Shown here piece after piece: positions 37,093 through 56,200 of a stretch of 64,000 bases of DNA. The stretch is from Apostichopus japonicus (lineage: Eukaryota; Echinodermata; Holothuroidea; Aspidochirotida; Stichopodidae). The notes under the pieces are model-generated. The model saw nothing but the letters and a program-made list of their open reading frames with translations. It was not told the DNA's origin and ran no database searches. Numbering within the stretch: position 1 is the first letter of the stretch; every line of letters begins with the position of its first letter. The translations under genes and the position numbers were made by a program. The DNA is taken from NCBI RefSeq assembly GCF_037975245.1, contig NC_092576.1:8620001-8684000 (forward strand). The letters run 5' to 3'.

Positions 37093-37772
37093 TTAAATGT
37101 CTTGTCATAATCTGATATAATTTTCTGTCTTTTGGTGAACGGGCATATAAGCTTCTGCTATTCTTTGTAATTGTTTTATGAGTATATTGGTCTATTAAAA
37201 ACTTTCGTAATTTTCTTCGATTCTAATTGTTATGTCATTGGCCATTCTATTGACCAATCTTAAGTTTAATATTATACAATTTTAAGCAGGTTTGTCCAAG
37301 AAATATTCAACGTTTGATTTAATGCTTGATTAATTATGTATGCAAAAGTTTCAAAACTAAGTTTTAAGTAAAATGCATGAGTGACTTTCATTATACTGTA
37401 CGTATAAAAGTTATTCCTCAACTAAGGCTACATCTGTCATTCAAGTTCCTGCATATCGCCCTCATTCGAATGATCACGGTTATAATTAATAATAGAATAA
37501 ATCAGGGCTCACAATTTATCCGAAACTATAGAATATTGATACAGATTGTATCCATATCAGCCATCCACGATAATATAACTCTTGTAATGTTAACAGTCTG
37601 CCTGTCTTTTGTATTTTATGCACGCTGTAAAAATCCTTTTTTTCCCTCCATCTTTGGTATCTGTTTTGTATGTGCCGTTTAAATGGTTAAGAAAGAGGGC
37701 GTAGAGGTAAAGGCGGTGATTGGAAGCAGACACATAATACGGAATGTAATAAAAGTAGAGTACCCCCAGCTC
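37093..37772. other. 3' flank of P2, no gene recognised
   Basis: Same sequence as 5155-5837 of unit A, with candidate ATTAAA/AATAAA signals and the same hydrophobic frame. Confidence 0.5.
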
Positions 37773-38001
37773 AGTTGGGCTTCAATCTTTCAAATACTGC
37801 CTGAATATGACAAAGATGATATAGGATAACGTATTGCTTAAAGTGATATCATCAATGTATTGCAGACATAACTTCCACGTAAGACCTCGCAACGCAACAG
37901 CGATTCCACCATTACCCTCTGGAATGTGGCGGGACTGTTCTTAAGACACATCAGTAACCGTTTATACTGATTCAATCCCACGTGACAACGAAAGGTTGTT
38001 T
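37773..38001 (-). pseudogene. Gypsy RT fragment, C-terminal piece, copy B
   Basis: Same frameshifted NSPATFQR and YIDDI region as 5838-6066. It is split from 38755-38936 by the hAT-like element. Confidence 0.75.
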
Positions 38002-38009
38002 ATTGTCGT

Positions 38010-38746
38010 CAAGGGCGGCGGAACCGGGGGGGCACAGGGGGAACGTGCCCCGCAACTTTTCCTCAGGTTAAAAATGTTCCCCTTTCCTACATGAAAATTG
38101 TTCTCTTGATCACCTTATTAGGTCAGCGATATTTCAGTAAGAGGTCTAATCCTAATTTAGAATTATTAATGAATTTCTGTGGGTCAAACTCAAAGCTATT
38201 TCGAATGGAAAAATATTGTTAAGCTCTTAACTAGAAATAAACTCTAATTCAGCAGTGCAATTATGCATATTCAATTTGCCAAAAAAATCCTTATGCATTT
38301 CCAAAAATGCATTGCTATTTTACATTGTGACCTTGTAATAAGCAAAAGCCATTTATAGCCTACTATGAATAGTGAGTATAGTTTAATATCCCATAACCTA
38401 CCCCATCCTTTCGTATTTTGACTTATTTCATTTGCTTTCATGCATATATCGATCGCGTAAGCAGGGACTTGGACTTTATAATGATTTCACTTCATTTTGT
38501 CTCGAAAGAAAACTTGTTCCTTGTTTCCCAATTTGCACATTGCAGTGCTAATATGCATTTTTTCCTTGAGGGGGAGGGGGGGGGGGGGCGTTGATGGAGT
38601 GATTTGTATACGCAAATAAGATAATACATTAAAAGTTATAAAGGGTACTTAATATCAGGCTGCATCAGTCGAATCGAATTTCTGCAAAGTGCCCCTCGAC
38701 GTCGGTGCCCCCCCCCCCCAAATTAAAAGTGATTACGCTGCCCTTG
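38010..38746. mobile_element. hAT-like MITE, copy B
   Basis: Ends CAAGGGCGGC and GCTGCCCTTG, flanked by ATTGTCGT (38002-38009) and ATTGTAGT (38747-38754). This is the clearest 8-bp target duplication of the three units, with one mismatch. Confidence 0.75.
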
Positions 38747-38754
38747 ATTGTAGT

Positions 38755-38936
38755 AAGTTTCGATCAAGAAGGATCTGGTGGGATCCATTTTGTAAGTCTA
38801 GTTGAAGTAAACTATTTTGGGTCTTGTGTAGGCTACCTATATTATCAAGAGCCTCTTCCGGGGTTGGAAGCGCGTGGGCAACAATGTCAGTACAGAAGTT
38901 CAACTTCCTATGATCTACAACAACACAGTATATCAT
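38755..38936 (-). pseudogene. Gypsy RT fragment, N-terminal piece, copy B
   Basis: VVVDHRKLN, ALPTPEEALDNIGSL and LLQLDLQNGSHQI on the minus strand. HRKLN here is closer to the family consensus than HKKLN in copy A. Confidence 0.78.
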
Positions 38937-40415
38937 GGTGCAGCCAATAGGCTAACAGACTCAAAGAATCGTATCAATGATATATATTGTTATAAGTGTG
39001 CCTGAAAACGTAAGATAATAGAATGATTTGAATCCGTCTTGAATGAGTATTAATGATACGTAAAGAACGATTGGAATAAAAATGTAAGGATAAGGACATT
39101 TTTTGAACAGCAAACAGTGGTAAATTTATTCACTTTCCGATAAAGTCACCATAACTGAAAATGTGTATCCACAAGAAAACACCTGTGACTACCAGCACTG
39201 GTTATTATCCAGTCCATGTTAGGAATTCAGATTTGGCAACGAAGCTTTATTTCACCAAATTATTTTACTTACAGATACCAGTTATTCTGAAACGTATGGA
39301 GGTTAGGTCCCTATTATAACTTGTGTGCTTGATACATTGTTTACCCAAAAAACATACCATCCACAGTATCAAACAGTGTCCAAACGTGCATGGTTGCATA
39401 ACTCTTTATTATTAGCTTATATATTCAGTTAAAAAAACAGAACAAGATAGTTCCAAACATAATCAGCTTCGCAAAAATTGTTATGCAGTCATCAGCTTTA
39501 ACAATAAGTAGCACAAATTTTGTCAATATATTCTCGAAAGATTTCATTTATATACTATCATCAAAAAACGATTGCAAAGAGTTTGGTTAATAAAACATCA
39601 TTCATTTGTTAGACAGAATACATATGATGGTAAATATACATATGCTAATTTATTCACATATATAAATATATGCAAATATATTATTCATTCCATAAAATCG
39701 ACAAACATGATTACAACTTTACTTAATGATGAATTGTACACACAGAATGTATGGTTACATAGTTGTTTGAGAAAGAGTACCAAACATGGTTGAGGCTTGT
39801 GTTAGTTCTTTTAGACTTTTCAAGAATTATTTGAAAGAAATGTTTCCAGACACAATGACTTGCTTCAGGACCTATGAGAGAAGATTGAGAATATAGAAGA
39901 TCATAATTCGAAGGCTTGAACAACTAATCAATATGAGAATGAGAATCAATATAACTGTAGGGGGGGGGGAATGAAATGTTGTTATAGAAAATATTCTAAG
40001 AGCTGCAACAAACAAGGTCAAAATTAAAGCAACTTTTAGCAGAGCAAATGGCTCATCTGTTACAAATATAAAAGCTGGGTGTAAGTGACCTTTTGTTGAA
40101 ATGAGTCAATAACCGCCTTCTTACCAATTAAGATTAAGATCTAGAGTGATAAAAATCTTTGCTACAACCATAATAAACACAAGGTTGACACCTATGCTGA
40201 GCTTCCTTTGTTCCCTATTTGTGCTAGTGTGCGCGATCTCTCGCTATTGTTCTCAAAACCAGACAACCAATTAGATCAGCAAGATACCGATACCTTACAA
40301 TGGAAAGAAAAGTCGAACACTCTGCTGATGTTTCACCCGCTAAGTTCAGTACATTCGGATGAATCTTTATTTCATTTTGAAATTTAAATTTTTTTTAAAT
40401 TTTATTTGTGAGCAG
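38937..40415. other. Intergenic, no gene recognised
   Basis: Corresponds to 6993-8473 of unit A. No motif recognised. Confidence 0.5.
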
Positions 40416-40557
40416 GTGTAACTACTTTCCTACAAACCTGGTTCGGGATGATTTAGCTAGTGTCTCCAAGTCTGACTACATAGAGCTGCCAGCTAATCGC
40501 ACCCTTACAAAGATGCAAACATGCAAGACAGGTGATTGCTTCATTGATATGTTAGCT
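40416..40557 (+). CDS. Orphan cytoplasmic-tail-like exon, copy B
   Basis: 142 nt between GAGCAG and GTAAGT, phase 2 to phase 0, open in all units. It differs from copy A in RDDLASVSKSDYIEL and in one Thr to Met, and keeps the ITIM-like SDYIEL. The deletion junction of unit B lies 15 bp downstream. Confidence 0.38.
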
Positions 40558-40569
40558 GTAAGTTAACTG

Positions 40570-40576
40570 TCATTAA
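40570..40576. other. Deletion junction of unit B (17.3 kb missing)
   Basis: Sequence equivalent to unit A up to about 8630 (GTTAACTGTCAT) is joined directly to the equivalent of about 25922 (AAACTGGTAGCGATAAGG). One or two T residues are shared at the junction. The missing part contains the whole M gene and the Penelope pair. Confidence 0.85.
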
Positions 40577-41474
40577 ACTGGTAGCGATAAGGAAAGTAAT
40601 AAACTAGGAAAATGTTTTCGAAGAAGATTGCGAAGGTGAAATGATCGGAGAGAGGGGCGTGGGATGGGGGGGGGGGACGTTTGAACTTGGAGAGTTTAGG
40701 CTCTTGATTGCTCAAATTTGTAACTCAACAGATGCTGTTTTGAAACGTAAAACTGACTGAAACATGCAGTCGGAAGAAATAATACCGTGTTAGACACTTT
40801 AACGAAACCCTTTGTTAAGGCCCGATCATTCTAGGCGCGACGCGATGCAATAAAAAAACGTTAAAATAGTGTTAATATTTAGACCTATTCACACTTGGAG
40901 CGATGCGATGCGAGCAATGCGATGTAATTCGACAGCTTTCATGGCAAATAACTCATCGCACGGTGATATATGTGTAAGGGGAACCGTAATTATAATATAT
41001 ATATATAGAGAGAGAGAGAGGCGAAATACGGTACAGACCTAAAGGTTAAAATCACACAGTGGGAGGTCCTTTAGCTTTTCATTGTTTGGAAGTTGGAATT
41101 CCAAATACCGTTATTATTATGCTGTTTCTCCAGCCTTACTATAAGTCAATTGTAGGAGTCTAACAATACATTTCTATTGCAAAAGTATCTGCCTAATTGT
41201 TTTGTTTTTTTGCCTTTTGTAAGTTGTTTATTAGTTATTTTGAATTGTCTTTTATGGAACGTTGGCTTATCACAAAGTGTTTACGAAAAAAAATTTGCTT
41301 TGCATGGGTGACTTGCTTTGAATATAAATTTTTTCTTTGTCCTCTTGGGAGTGGGCAGCGTATAAGAGAGTGTGGCTTCGAATGACTAATATCTCTAAAG
41401 TTGTTAGTATGCTGTGGACATATTAGTTTTTCTTTTAACTTCACGTATTGATCGTGAACTAACCGTCTAACGCC

Positions 41475-48279
<6,805 letters not shown>

Positions 48280-48929
48280 TTAAATGTCTTGTCATAATCT
48301 GATATAATTTTCTGTCTTTTGGTGAACGGGCATGTAAGCTTCTGCTATTCTTTGTCATTCTTTTATGAGTATATTGGTCTATTAAAAGCTTTCGTAATTT
48401 TTCTTCGATTCTAATTGTTATGTCATTGGCCATTCTATTGACCAATCTTAAGTTTAATATTATACAATTTTAAGCAGGTTTGTCCAAGAAATATTCAACG
48501 TTTGATTTAATGCTTGGTTAATTATGTATGCATAAGTTTCAAAACTTAGTTTTAAGTAAAAAGCATGAGTATAAAAGTTCCTCCTCAACTAAGGCTACAT
48601 CTGTCATTCAAGTTCCTGCATATCGCCCTCATTCGAATGATCACGGTTATAATTAATAAAAGAATAAATCAGGGCTCACAATTTATCCGAAACTCCAGAA
48701 TATTGATACAGATTGTATCCATATCAGCCATCCACGATAATGTAACTCCTGTAATGTTAATAGTCTGCATGTCTTTAATATTTTATGCACGCTGTAAAAG
48801 TCTTTTTTTTTCATCTTTGGTATCTGTTTTGTATGTGCCGTTTAAATGGTTAAAAAAGAGGGCGGAGAGGTAAGGCGGTGATTGGAAGCAGACACATAAT
48901 ACGGAATGTTATAAAAGTATAGTACCCCC
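48280..48929. other. 3' flank of P3, no gene recognised
   Basis: Homologous to 5155-5837. Here the hydrophobic frame reads VMLIVCMSLIFYARCK then PFKWLKKRAER, and the TAG seen in A and B is GAG followed by a good donor (AG, then GTAAGG). Confidence 0.5.
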
Positions 48930-49159
48930 TCAGTTGGGCTTCAATCTTTCAAAAAATTGCCTGAATATGGCAAAGATGATCAGATGACGTATTGCTTAAA
49001 GTGATATCATCAATGAATTGCAGACATAACTTCCACGTAAGACCTCGCAACGCAACAGCGCTTCCGCCATTACCCTCTGGAATGTGGCGGGACTGTTCTT
49101 AAGACACATCAGTAACCGTTTATACTGATTCAATCCCACGTGACAACGAAAGGTTGTTT
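48930..49159 (-). pseudogene. Gypsy RT fragment, C-terminal piece, copy C
   Basis: Homologous to 5838-6066. NSPATFQR-type sequence upstream of the hAT-like element, more decayed. Confidence 0.65.
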
Positions 49160-49167
49160 ATCGTCGT

Positions 49168-49922
49168 CAAGGGCGGCGGAACGGGGGGGGGGGAGACACA
49201 GGGGGAACGTGCCCCCAACTTTTCCTCAGTTTAAAAATGTGCCCCTTTTCTACATAGAAATTGTACTCTTGATCACCTTATTAGGTCAGCGATATTTTAG
49301 TAAGAGATCTAATCCTAATTTAGAACTATTAATGAATTTCTATGGGTCAAACTCAAAGCTATTTCGAATGGAAATTTTTTTGTTAAGCTCTTAACAAGAA
49401 ATAAACTCTAATTCAGCAGTGCCATTATGCATATTCAATTTGCTAAAAAAATCCTGATGCATTTCCAAAAATGCATTGCTATATTACAAAAATTGTGACT
49501 TTGTAATAAGCAGAAGCCATTTATAGCCTACCATGAATAATTAATGTAGTTTTAATACACCATAACCTTCCCCATCCTTTCGTATTTTGACATATTTCAT
49601 TGCTTTCATACATGTATCGATCGCGTGTGCAGGGACTTGGACTTTTTAATGATTTCACCTCACTTTGTCTCGAAAGAAAACTTGTTCCTTGTTTTCCAAT
49701 TTGCACATTGGATACATGCAGTGCTAGTATGCATTTTTTCCTTGGGGGGTTTCGGGGCGTTGATGGAGTGATGTGTGTACGCAAATATTTATAATACAAT
49801 AAGAGTTTTAAAGGATACCAAATATCAGGCTGCATCAGTCCAATCGAATTTCTGCAAAGTGCCCTTCGACGTCGGTCCCCCCCCCCCACCCCCCAGATTA
49901 AAAGTGCTTCTGCCGCCCTTGA
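49168..49922. mobile_element. hAT-like MITE, copy C
   Basis: Ends CAAGGGCGGC and GCCGCCCTTG, flanked by ATCGTCGT and ATTGTCGC. Homologous to the copies in units A and B. Confidence 0.73.
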
Positions 49923-49930
49923 TTGTCGCG

Positions 49931-50022
49931 AGTTTCGATCAAGAAGCATCTGGTGGAATCCATTTTGTAAGTCTGGTTGAAGTAAACTATTTTGGGTCTT
50001 GTGTACCTATATTATCAAGAGC
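49931..50022 (-). pseudogene. Gypsy RT fragment, N-terminal piece, copy C, truncated
   Basis: Homologous to the first half of 6811-6992. It is cut at about 50022 where a unit C insertion begins. Confidence 0.65.
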
Positions 50023-51187
50023 CTACGGAAGCGTAGAAGGGACATTGCATTGACGAGTTACCAACTTGACAAAACGACAATTATCTGCAAATTGACGAGT
50101 TGACCAGATGGTAACGTGACAAAATTCAGAAAATTGACGTTTTGACGAGATAACGGATCTCGTCAATGCATCAATTTTCTGCAAATTGACGAGTTGCACA
50201 CTTACTACCATCTCGACAAGATGACAAATTTGCAGAAAATTGTTGCATTGACGAGATCCGTTATCTCGTCAATTTCTGATTTTTTTCAATTTAAAATAGT
50301 TTTCAGGGGGGGGGGTTGGGGGAGAAATTTTTAATTATTTTTCTCGAAACTTTGTTTACATTTCATTTGACCCCGAACTCACTTGATTGAGGGGCCCCGC
50401 TCCATTGTCGGGCCCAGGGCCCGGTGATCTCTTAAGACGGCCCTGCTCCCAACCCTAACGGACATTTCCTTCTCAAGTTATCGCAAAAATACTAGTTTTT
50501 TTTTATCAATAATTGACCTTTGTTGACCTTCGATCACATTACCGTTATGTTTGGAAACGATCCCTTAGCCCACTACTCCCAAAATATCAACCATGTCGGA
50601 CCCTGCCAATGGGACTTATTGCTGTTTTTAACATATTTGTTTTTGGCATCTAACTGACCTTTGCGGGCACCAAAAACAATAGGGATTATCCTCTTACTAT
50701 TGGCTATCCACCCACCAAGTTTGGTCATGAAACATCATTTCCTTATTAAGTTATCGTGCATACAAGCTAAAGCGTCTCACACACACACACACGCACACGC
50801 AAACCTGAATACATAGGTTCCTTTGCTTTTAGCAAGGAACCAAAAATGAAATAAATTTACCCATGTAATGTTCTTTAAAGGAATGTCCTTCAATAAATAT
50901 GCATAAAACGGAACAAACAAAAATAATAATAAACAATTAAAACGATGAGTTGATGTTTTCAATCAGTCTCAATTATTTATTTATTTATTTTTTTTTCCAG
51001 ATAAAAATTCAATAGTAAATATATTTAATTATTATGGAGGAGAAAGTACCTGCAAAATAAGGAAACACTGATCATAAAACATTTTATATTTGAAAGACAA
51101 AAGTGTCCAGAGTTGAAATGAAACTCAACGCACTCATTTTCATATCAAAACAAAATATAAGTTATCAAATTTTCCTCAGGAACTTTT
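50023..51187. mobile_element. Unit C-specific insertion of about 1.16 kb with a fold-back 5' part
   Basis: Absent from units A and B, where the flanks are joined by about 110 bp of other sequence. Its first 250 bp consist of TTGACGAG-related motifs and a 47-bp inverted repeat. A G run and a CCC-rich stretch follow near 50310 and 50400. No ORF with recognisable motifs. An unknown transposon is likely; the class is not determined. Confidence 0.45.
50142..50272. repeat. Near-perfect 47-bp inverted repeat, 36-bp loop
   Basis: 50142-50188 and 50225-50272 are reverse complements with about one mismatch and one extra base. Each arm itself contains GACGAGAT-AACGG-ATCTCGTC, a smaller hairpin. Confidence 0.85.
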
Positions 51188-52683
51188 CAAAGAGTCGTAT
51201 CAATGATATCTATTGTTATAAGTGTGCTTGAAAACGTAAGATAATAGAATGATTTGAATCCGTCTTGAATGAGTATTAATGATACGTAAAGAACGTTTGG
51301 AAAGGAATGTAAGGATAAGGAAATTTTTTGAACAGCAAACAGTGGTAAATTGATTCACTACCTGATAAAGTAACCATAACTGAAAATGTGTATCCACAAA
51401 AAAACAACCTGTGACTACCAGCACTGGTTATAATCCAGTCCATGTTAGGAATTCAGATTTGGCAACTAAGCTTTATTTCACCAAATTATTTTACTTACAG
51501 ATACCAGCTATTCTGAAACGTATGGAGGTTAGGTCCCTATTATAACTTGTGTGTTTGATACATTGTTTACCCCAAAAAAAACATACCATCGACATTATCA
51601 AACAGTGTCCAAACGTGCATGGTTGCATAACTCTTTATTATTAGCTAATATATTCAGTTAAAAAAGAAATTAGAGATAATTCCAAAAATAATAAGGTTCG
51701 CAAAAATTGTTATGCAGTCATCAGCTTTAACAATAAGTAGCACAATTTTTTTTCAATATTTTTGTTAAACTTTTACATAAAAAAAAAAAACAAATTAAAA
51801 AATTCTTGAAAGATTTCATTAATATACTATCCTAAAAAAAACCGATTGCATAGTGTTTGGTTAATAAAACATCATTCATTTTTTAGACAGAATACATATG
51901 ATGGTAAATATACATATGCTAATTTATTCACATATATAAATATTTGCAAATATATTATTCATTCAATAAAATCGACAAACATGATTACACCTTTACTTAA
52001 TGATGAATTGTACACACAGGTTACATAGTTGTTTGAGAAAGAGGACCAAACATGGTTGAGGCTTGTGTTATTTCTTTTAGACTTTTCAAGAATTATTTGA
52101 AAGAAATGTTTCTAGACACAATGACTTGCTTCAGGACCTATGAGAGAAGATTGAGAATATAGAAGATCATAATTCGAAGGCTTGAACAACTAATCAATAT
52201 GAGAATGAGAATCAATATAACTGTAGGGGGGGGGGGAAAATGAAATGTTGTTATAGAAAATATTCTAAGAGCTGCAACAAACAAGGTCAAAATTAAAGCG
52301 ACTTTTAGCAGAGCAAATGGCTCATCTGTTACAAATATAAACGCTGGGTGTATGTGACCTTTTGTTGAAATGAGTCAATAACCGCCTTCTTACCAATTAA
52401 GATTAAGATCTAGAGTGATAAATATCTTTGCTACAACCATAATAAACACAAGGTTGACACCCATGCTGAGCTTCCTTTGTTCCCTATTTGTGCTAGTGTG
52501 CGCGATCTCTCGCTATTGTTCTCAAATCCAGACAACCAATTAGATCAGCAAGATACGAAAACCTTACAATGGAAAGAAAAGTCGAACACTCTGCTGATGT
52601 TTCACCCGCTTAGTTCAGTATATTTGGATGAATCTTTATTTCATTTTGAAATTTAAATTTTTTTAAATTTTATTTGTGAGCAG
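51188..52683. other. Intergenic, no gene recognised
   Basis: Homologous to 7013-8473 of unit A, with small indels and an A run near 51780. Confidence 0.5.
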
Positions 52684-52825
52684 GTGTAACTACTTTCCTA
52701 CAAACTTGGTTCGGGGTGATTTAGCTAGTGTCTCCAATTCTGACTACATAGAGCTGCCAGCTAATCGCACCCTTACGAAGACGCAAACATGCAAGACAGG
52801 TGATTGCTTCATTGATATGTTAGCT
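52684..52825 (+). CDS. Orphan cytoplasmic-tail-like exon, copy C
   Basis: 142 nt, phase 2 to 0, between GAGCAG and GTAAGT. Its only difference from copy A is one synonymous Leu codon. Keeps SDYIELPANR. Confidence 0.4.
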
Positions 52826-53278
52826 GTAAGTTAACTGTCATCAGCGGCAATAAACAGTATCACAATTGTATTTAAACGTGTCAGAAACGATATTATTTTC
52901 CCATTCGAAAACAGTGGTGACAATTTTGGTACAGGTGAAACAACAATATTAACAATATAATGTTAACGAACTAATGCTATTGTGTAAATAAAAACAGAGT
53001 TAAGTAAAGGAACTCCAAGGCAAAATAAGATTTCAGAAACGACAGAAATATTTGTTTATTTTAAGGCAACTTCTTTAATACCAGCAGATGTTTATTGAAA
53101 CCTTTCCTTTAGCATTCTGAGGTTTGCTTTGGAATAATTTAGAATAAATTTTAACTGTCTCATTTGGGGTTTTTAGAAATCGAGCCAAATTCCCTGTTGT
53201 TTCTATCCTTAATTAATTACAACTGATTTTCTCTAGACTGACCATTCAATGATGGTAACAGATCTCAAAGACTTACTG

Positions 53279-56200
53279 TTATGTTTCGTCTGGTTCCAAG
53301 TATGGAGCAGTGTCTGCATCTTCTAACTTAAACTGAAAATAAAGCAAAGAAATATTAATAGTCAACTGGTATATGAACATCAAAACCACTAAAAAATATA
53401 ATTAGGATAGACATTCTAACATTTGTGACATTAACAGTAGGATCCTGTTCCTATGTGTACAGAACACAGGCAAAAAACAACAAAAAGAAAAACAAATTCA
53501 AACACAGCATTCTACATATCTCTGGACTACTGGTAAGGATGTCTTTGGCAGAAAGAGGCAAAGGTCTCATTGTTTTGGTGAAAATTCAGAGAAAACTGTA
53601 AAGTGCATATGCTAACTTTAAGTTAATATTTCCCTCACTGTTAAGTCTACTTACTTTTTGTTTATGTTTTGCTTATTGTTAGTGTATCTGCTAACTCTTA
53701 GTTTTTATATTTTTACCTTAGTGTTAAGTGTATCTGCTAACTGTTAGTTTTTATATTTTCCTTAGTGTTAAGTGTATCTGCTAACGTTTAGTTTTTATAT
53801 TTCCTTAGTGTTAAGTGTATCTGCTAACTCTTAGTTTTTATATTTTTACCTTAGTGTTAAGTGTATCTGCTAACTGTTAGTTTTTATATTTTCCTTAGTG
53901 TTAAGTGTATCTGCTAACTTTTAGTTTTTATATTTCCCTTAGTGTTAAGTGTATCTGCTAACTCTTAGTTTTTATATTTTTACCTTAGTGTTAAGTGTAT
54001 CTGCTAACTGTTAGTTTTTATATTTTCCTTAGTGTTAAGTGTATCTGCTAACTGTTAGTTTTTATATTTTTACCTTAGTGTTAAGTGTATCTGCTAACTG
54101 TTAGTTTTTATATTTTCCTTAGTGTTAAGTGTATCTGCTAACTGTTAGTTTTTATATTTTTACCTTAGTGTTAAGTGTATCTGCTAACTTTTAGTTTTTA
54201 TATTTCCTTAGTGTTAAGTGTATCTGCTAACTCTTAGTTTTTATATTTTTACCTTAGTGTTAAGTGTATCTGATAACTGTTAGTTTTTATATTTCCCTTA
54301 GTGTTAAGTGTATCTGCTAACTTTTAGTTTTCATATTTCCCTTAGTGTTAAGTGTATTTGCTAACTTTTAGTTTTCATATTTCCCTTAGTGTTAAGTGTA
54401 TCTGCTAACTTTAAGTTAATATTTCCCTTAGTGTTAAGTGTATCTGCTAACTTTAAGTTCATATTTCCCTTAGTGTTAAGTGTATCTGCTAACTTTTAGA
54501 TTTTATATTTCCCTTAGTGTTAAGTGTATCTGCTAACCTTTAGTTCATATTTCCCTTAGTGTTAAGTGTATCTGCTAACTTTTAGTTTTTATATTTCCCT
54601 TAGTGTTAAGTGTATCTGCTAACTGTTAGTTTTTATATTTTTACCTTAGTGTTAAGTGTATCTGCTAACTGTTAGTTTTTATATTTTCCTTAGTGTTAAG
54701 TGTATCTGCTAACTTTTAGTTTTTATACTTCCTTAGTGTTAAGTGTATCTGCTAACTGTTAGTTTTTATATTTCCCTTAGTGTTAAGTGTATCTGCTAAC
54801 TCTTAGTTTTTATATTTTTACCTTAGTGTTAAGTGTATCTGCTAACTTTTAGTTTTTATATTTCCTTAGTGTTAAGTGTATCTGCTAACTGTTAGTTTTT
54901 ATATTTTTACCTTAGTGTTAAGTGTATCTGCTAACTGTTAGTTCTTATATTTCCTTAGTGTTAAGTGTATCTGCTAGCTCTTAGTTTTTATATTTTTACC
55001 TTAGTGTTAAGTGTATCTGCTAACTGTTAGTTTTTATATTTCCCTTTAGTGTTAAGTGTATCTGCTAACTTTTAGTTTTCATATTTCCCTTAGTGTTAAG
55101 TGTATTTGCTAACTTTTAGTTTTCATATTTCCCTTAGTGTTAAGTGTATCTGCTAACTTTAAGTTAATATTTCCCTTAGTGTTAAGTGTATCTGCTAACT
55201 TTAAGTTCATATTTCCCTTAGTGTTAAGTGTATCTGCTAACTTTTAGATCATATTTCCCTTAGTGTTAAGTGTATTTGCTAACTTTTAGTTTTTATATTT
55301 CCCTTAGTGTTAAGTGTATCTGCTAACCTTTAGTTCATATTTCCCTTAGTGTTAAGTGTATCTGCTAACTTTTAGTTCATATTTCCCTTAGTGTGAAGTG
55401 TATCTGCTAACCTTTAGTTCATATTTCCCTTAGTGTTAAGTGTATCTGTTAACTTTAAGTTCATATTTCCCTTAGTGTTAAGTGTATCTGCTAACTTTTA
55501 GTTCATATTTCCCTTAGTGTTAAGTGTATCTGCTAACTTTAAGTTCATATTTCCCTTAGTGTTAAGTGTATTTGCTAACTTTTAGTTTTTATATTTCCCT
55601 TAGTGTTAAGTATATCTGCTAACTTTTAGTTCATATTTCCCTTAGTGTTAAGTGTATCTGCTAACTTTAAATTCATATTTCCCTTAGTGTTAAGTGCTTT
55701 GCTAACTTTTAGTTCATATTTCCCTTAGTGTGAAGTGTATCTGCTAACTTTAAATTCATATTTCCCTTAGTGTTAAGTTTATCTGCTAACTTTAAGTTTT
55801 TATATTTCCCTTAGTGTTAAGTGTATCTGCTAACTTTTAGTTCATATTTTCCTTAGTGTTAAGTGTATCTGCTAACTTTTAGTTTTTATATTTCCCTTAG
55901 TGTTAAGTGTATCTGCTAACTCTTAGTTTTTATATTTTTACCTTAGTGTTAAGTGTATCTGCTAACTGTTAGTTTTTATATTTTCCTTAGTGTTAAGTGT
56001 ATCTGCTAACTGTTAGTTTTTATATTTTTACCTTAGTGTTAAGTGTATCTGCTAACTGTTAGTTTTTATATTTTCCTTAGTGTTAAGTGTATCTGCTAAC
56101 TGTTAGTTTTTATATTTTTACCTTAGTGTTAAGTGTATCTGCTAACTTTTAGTTTTTATATTTCCTTAGTGTTAAGTGTATCTGCTAACTCTTAGTTTTT

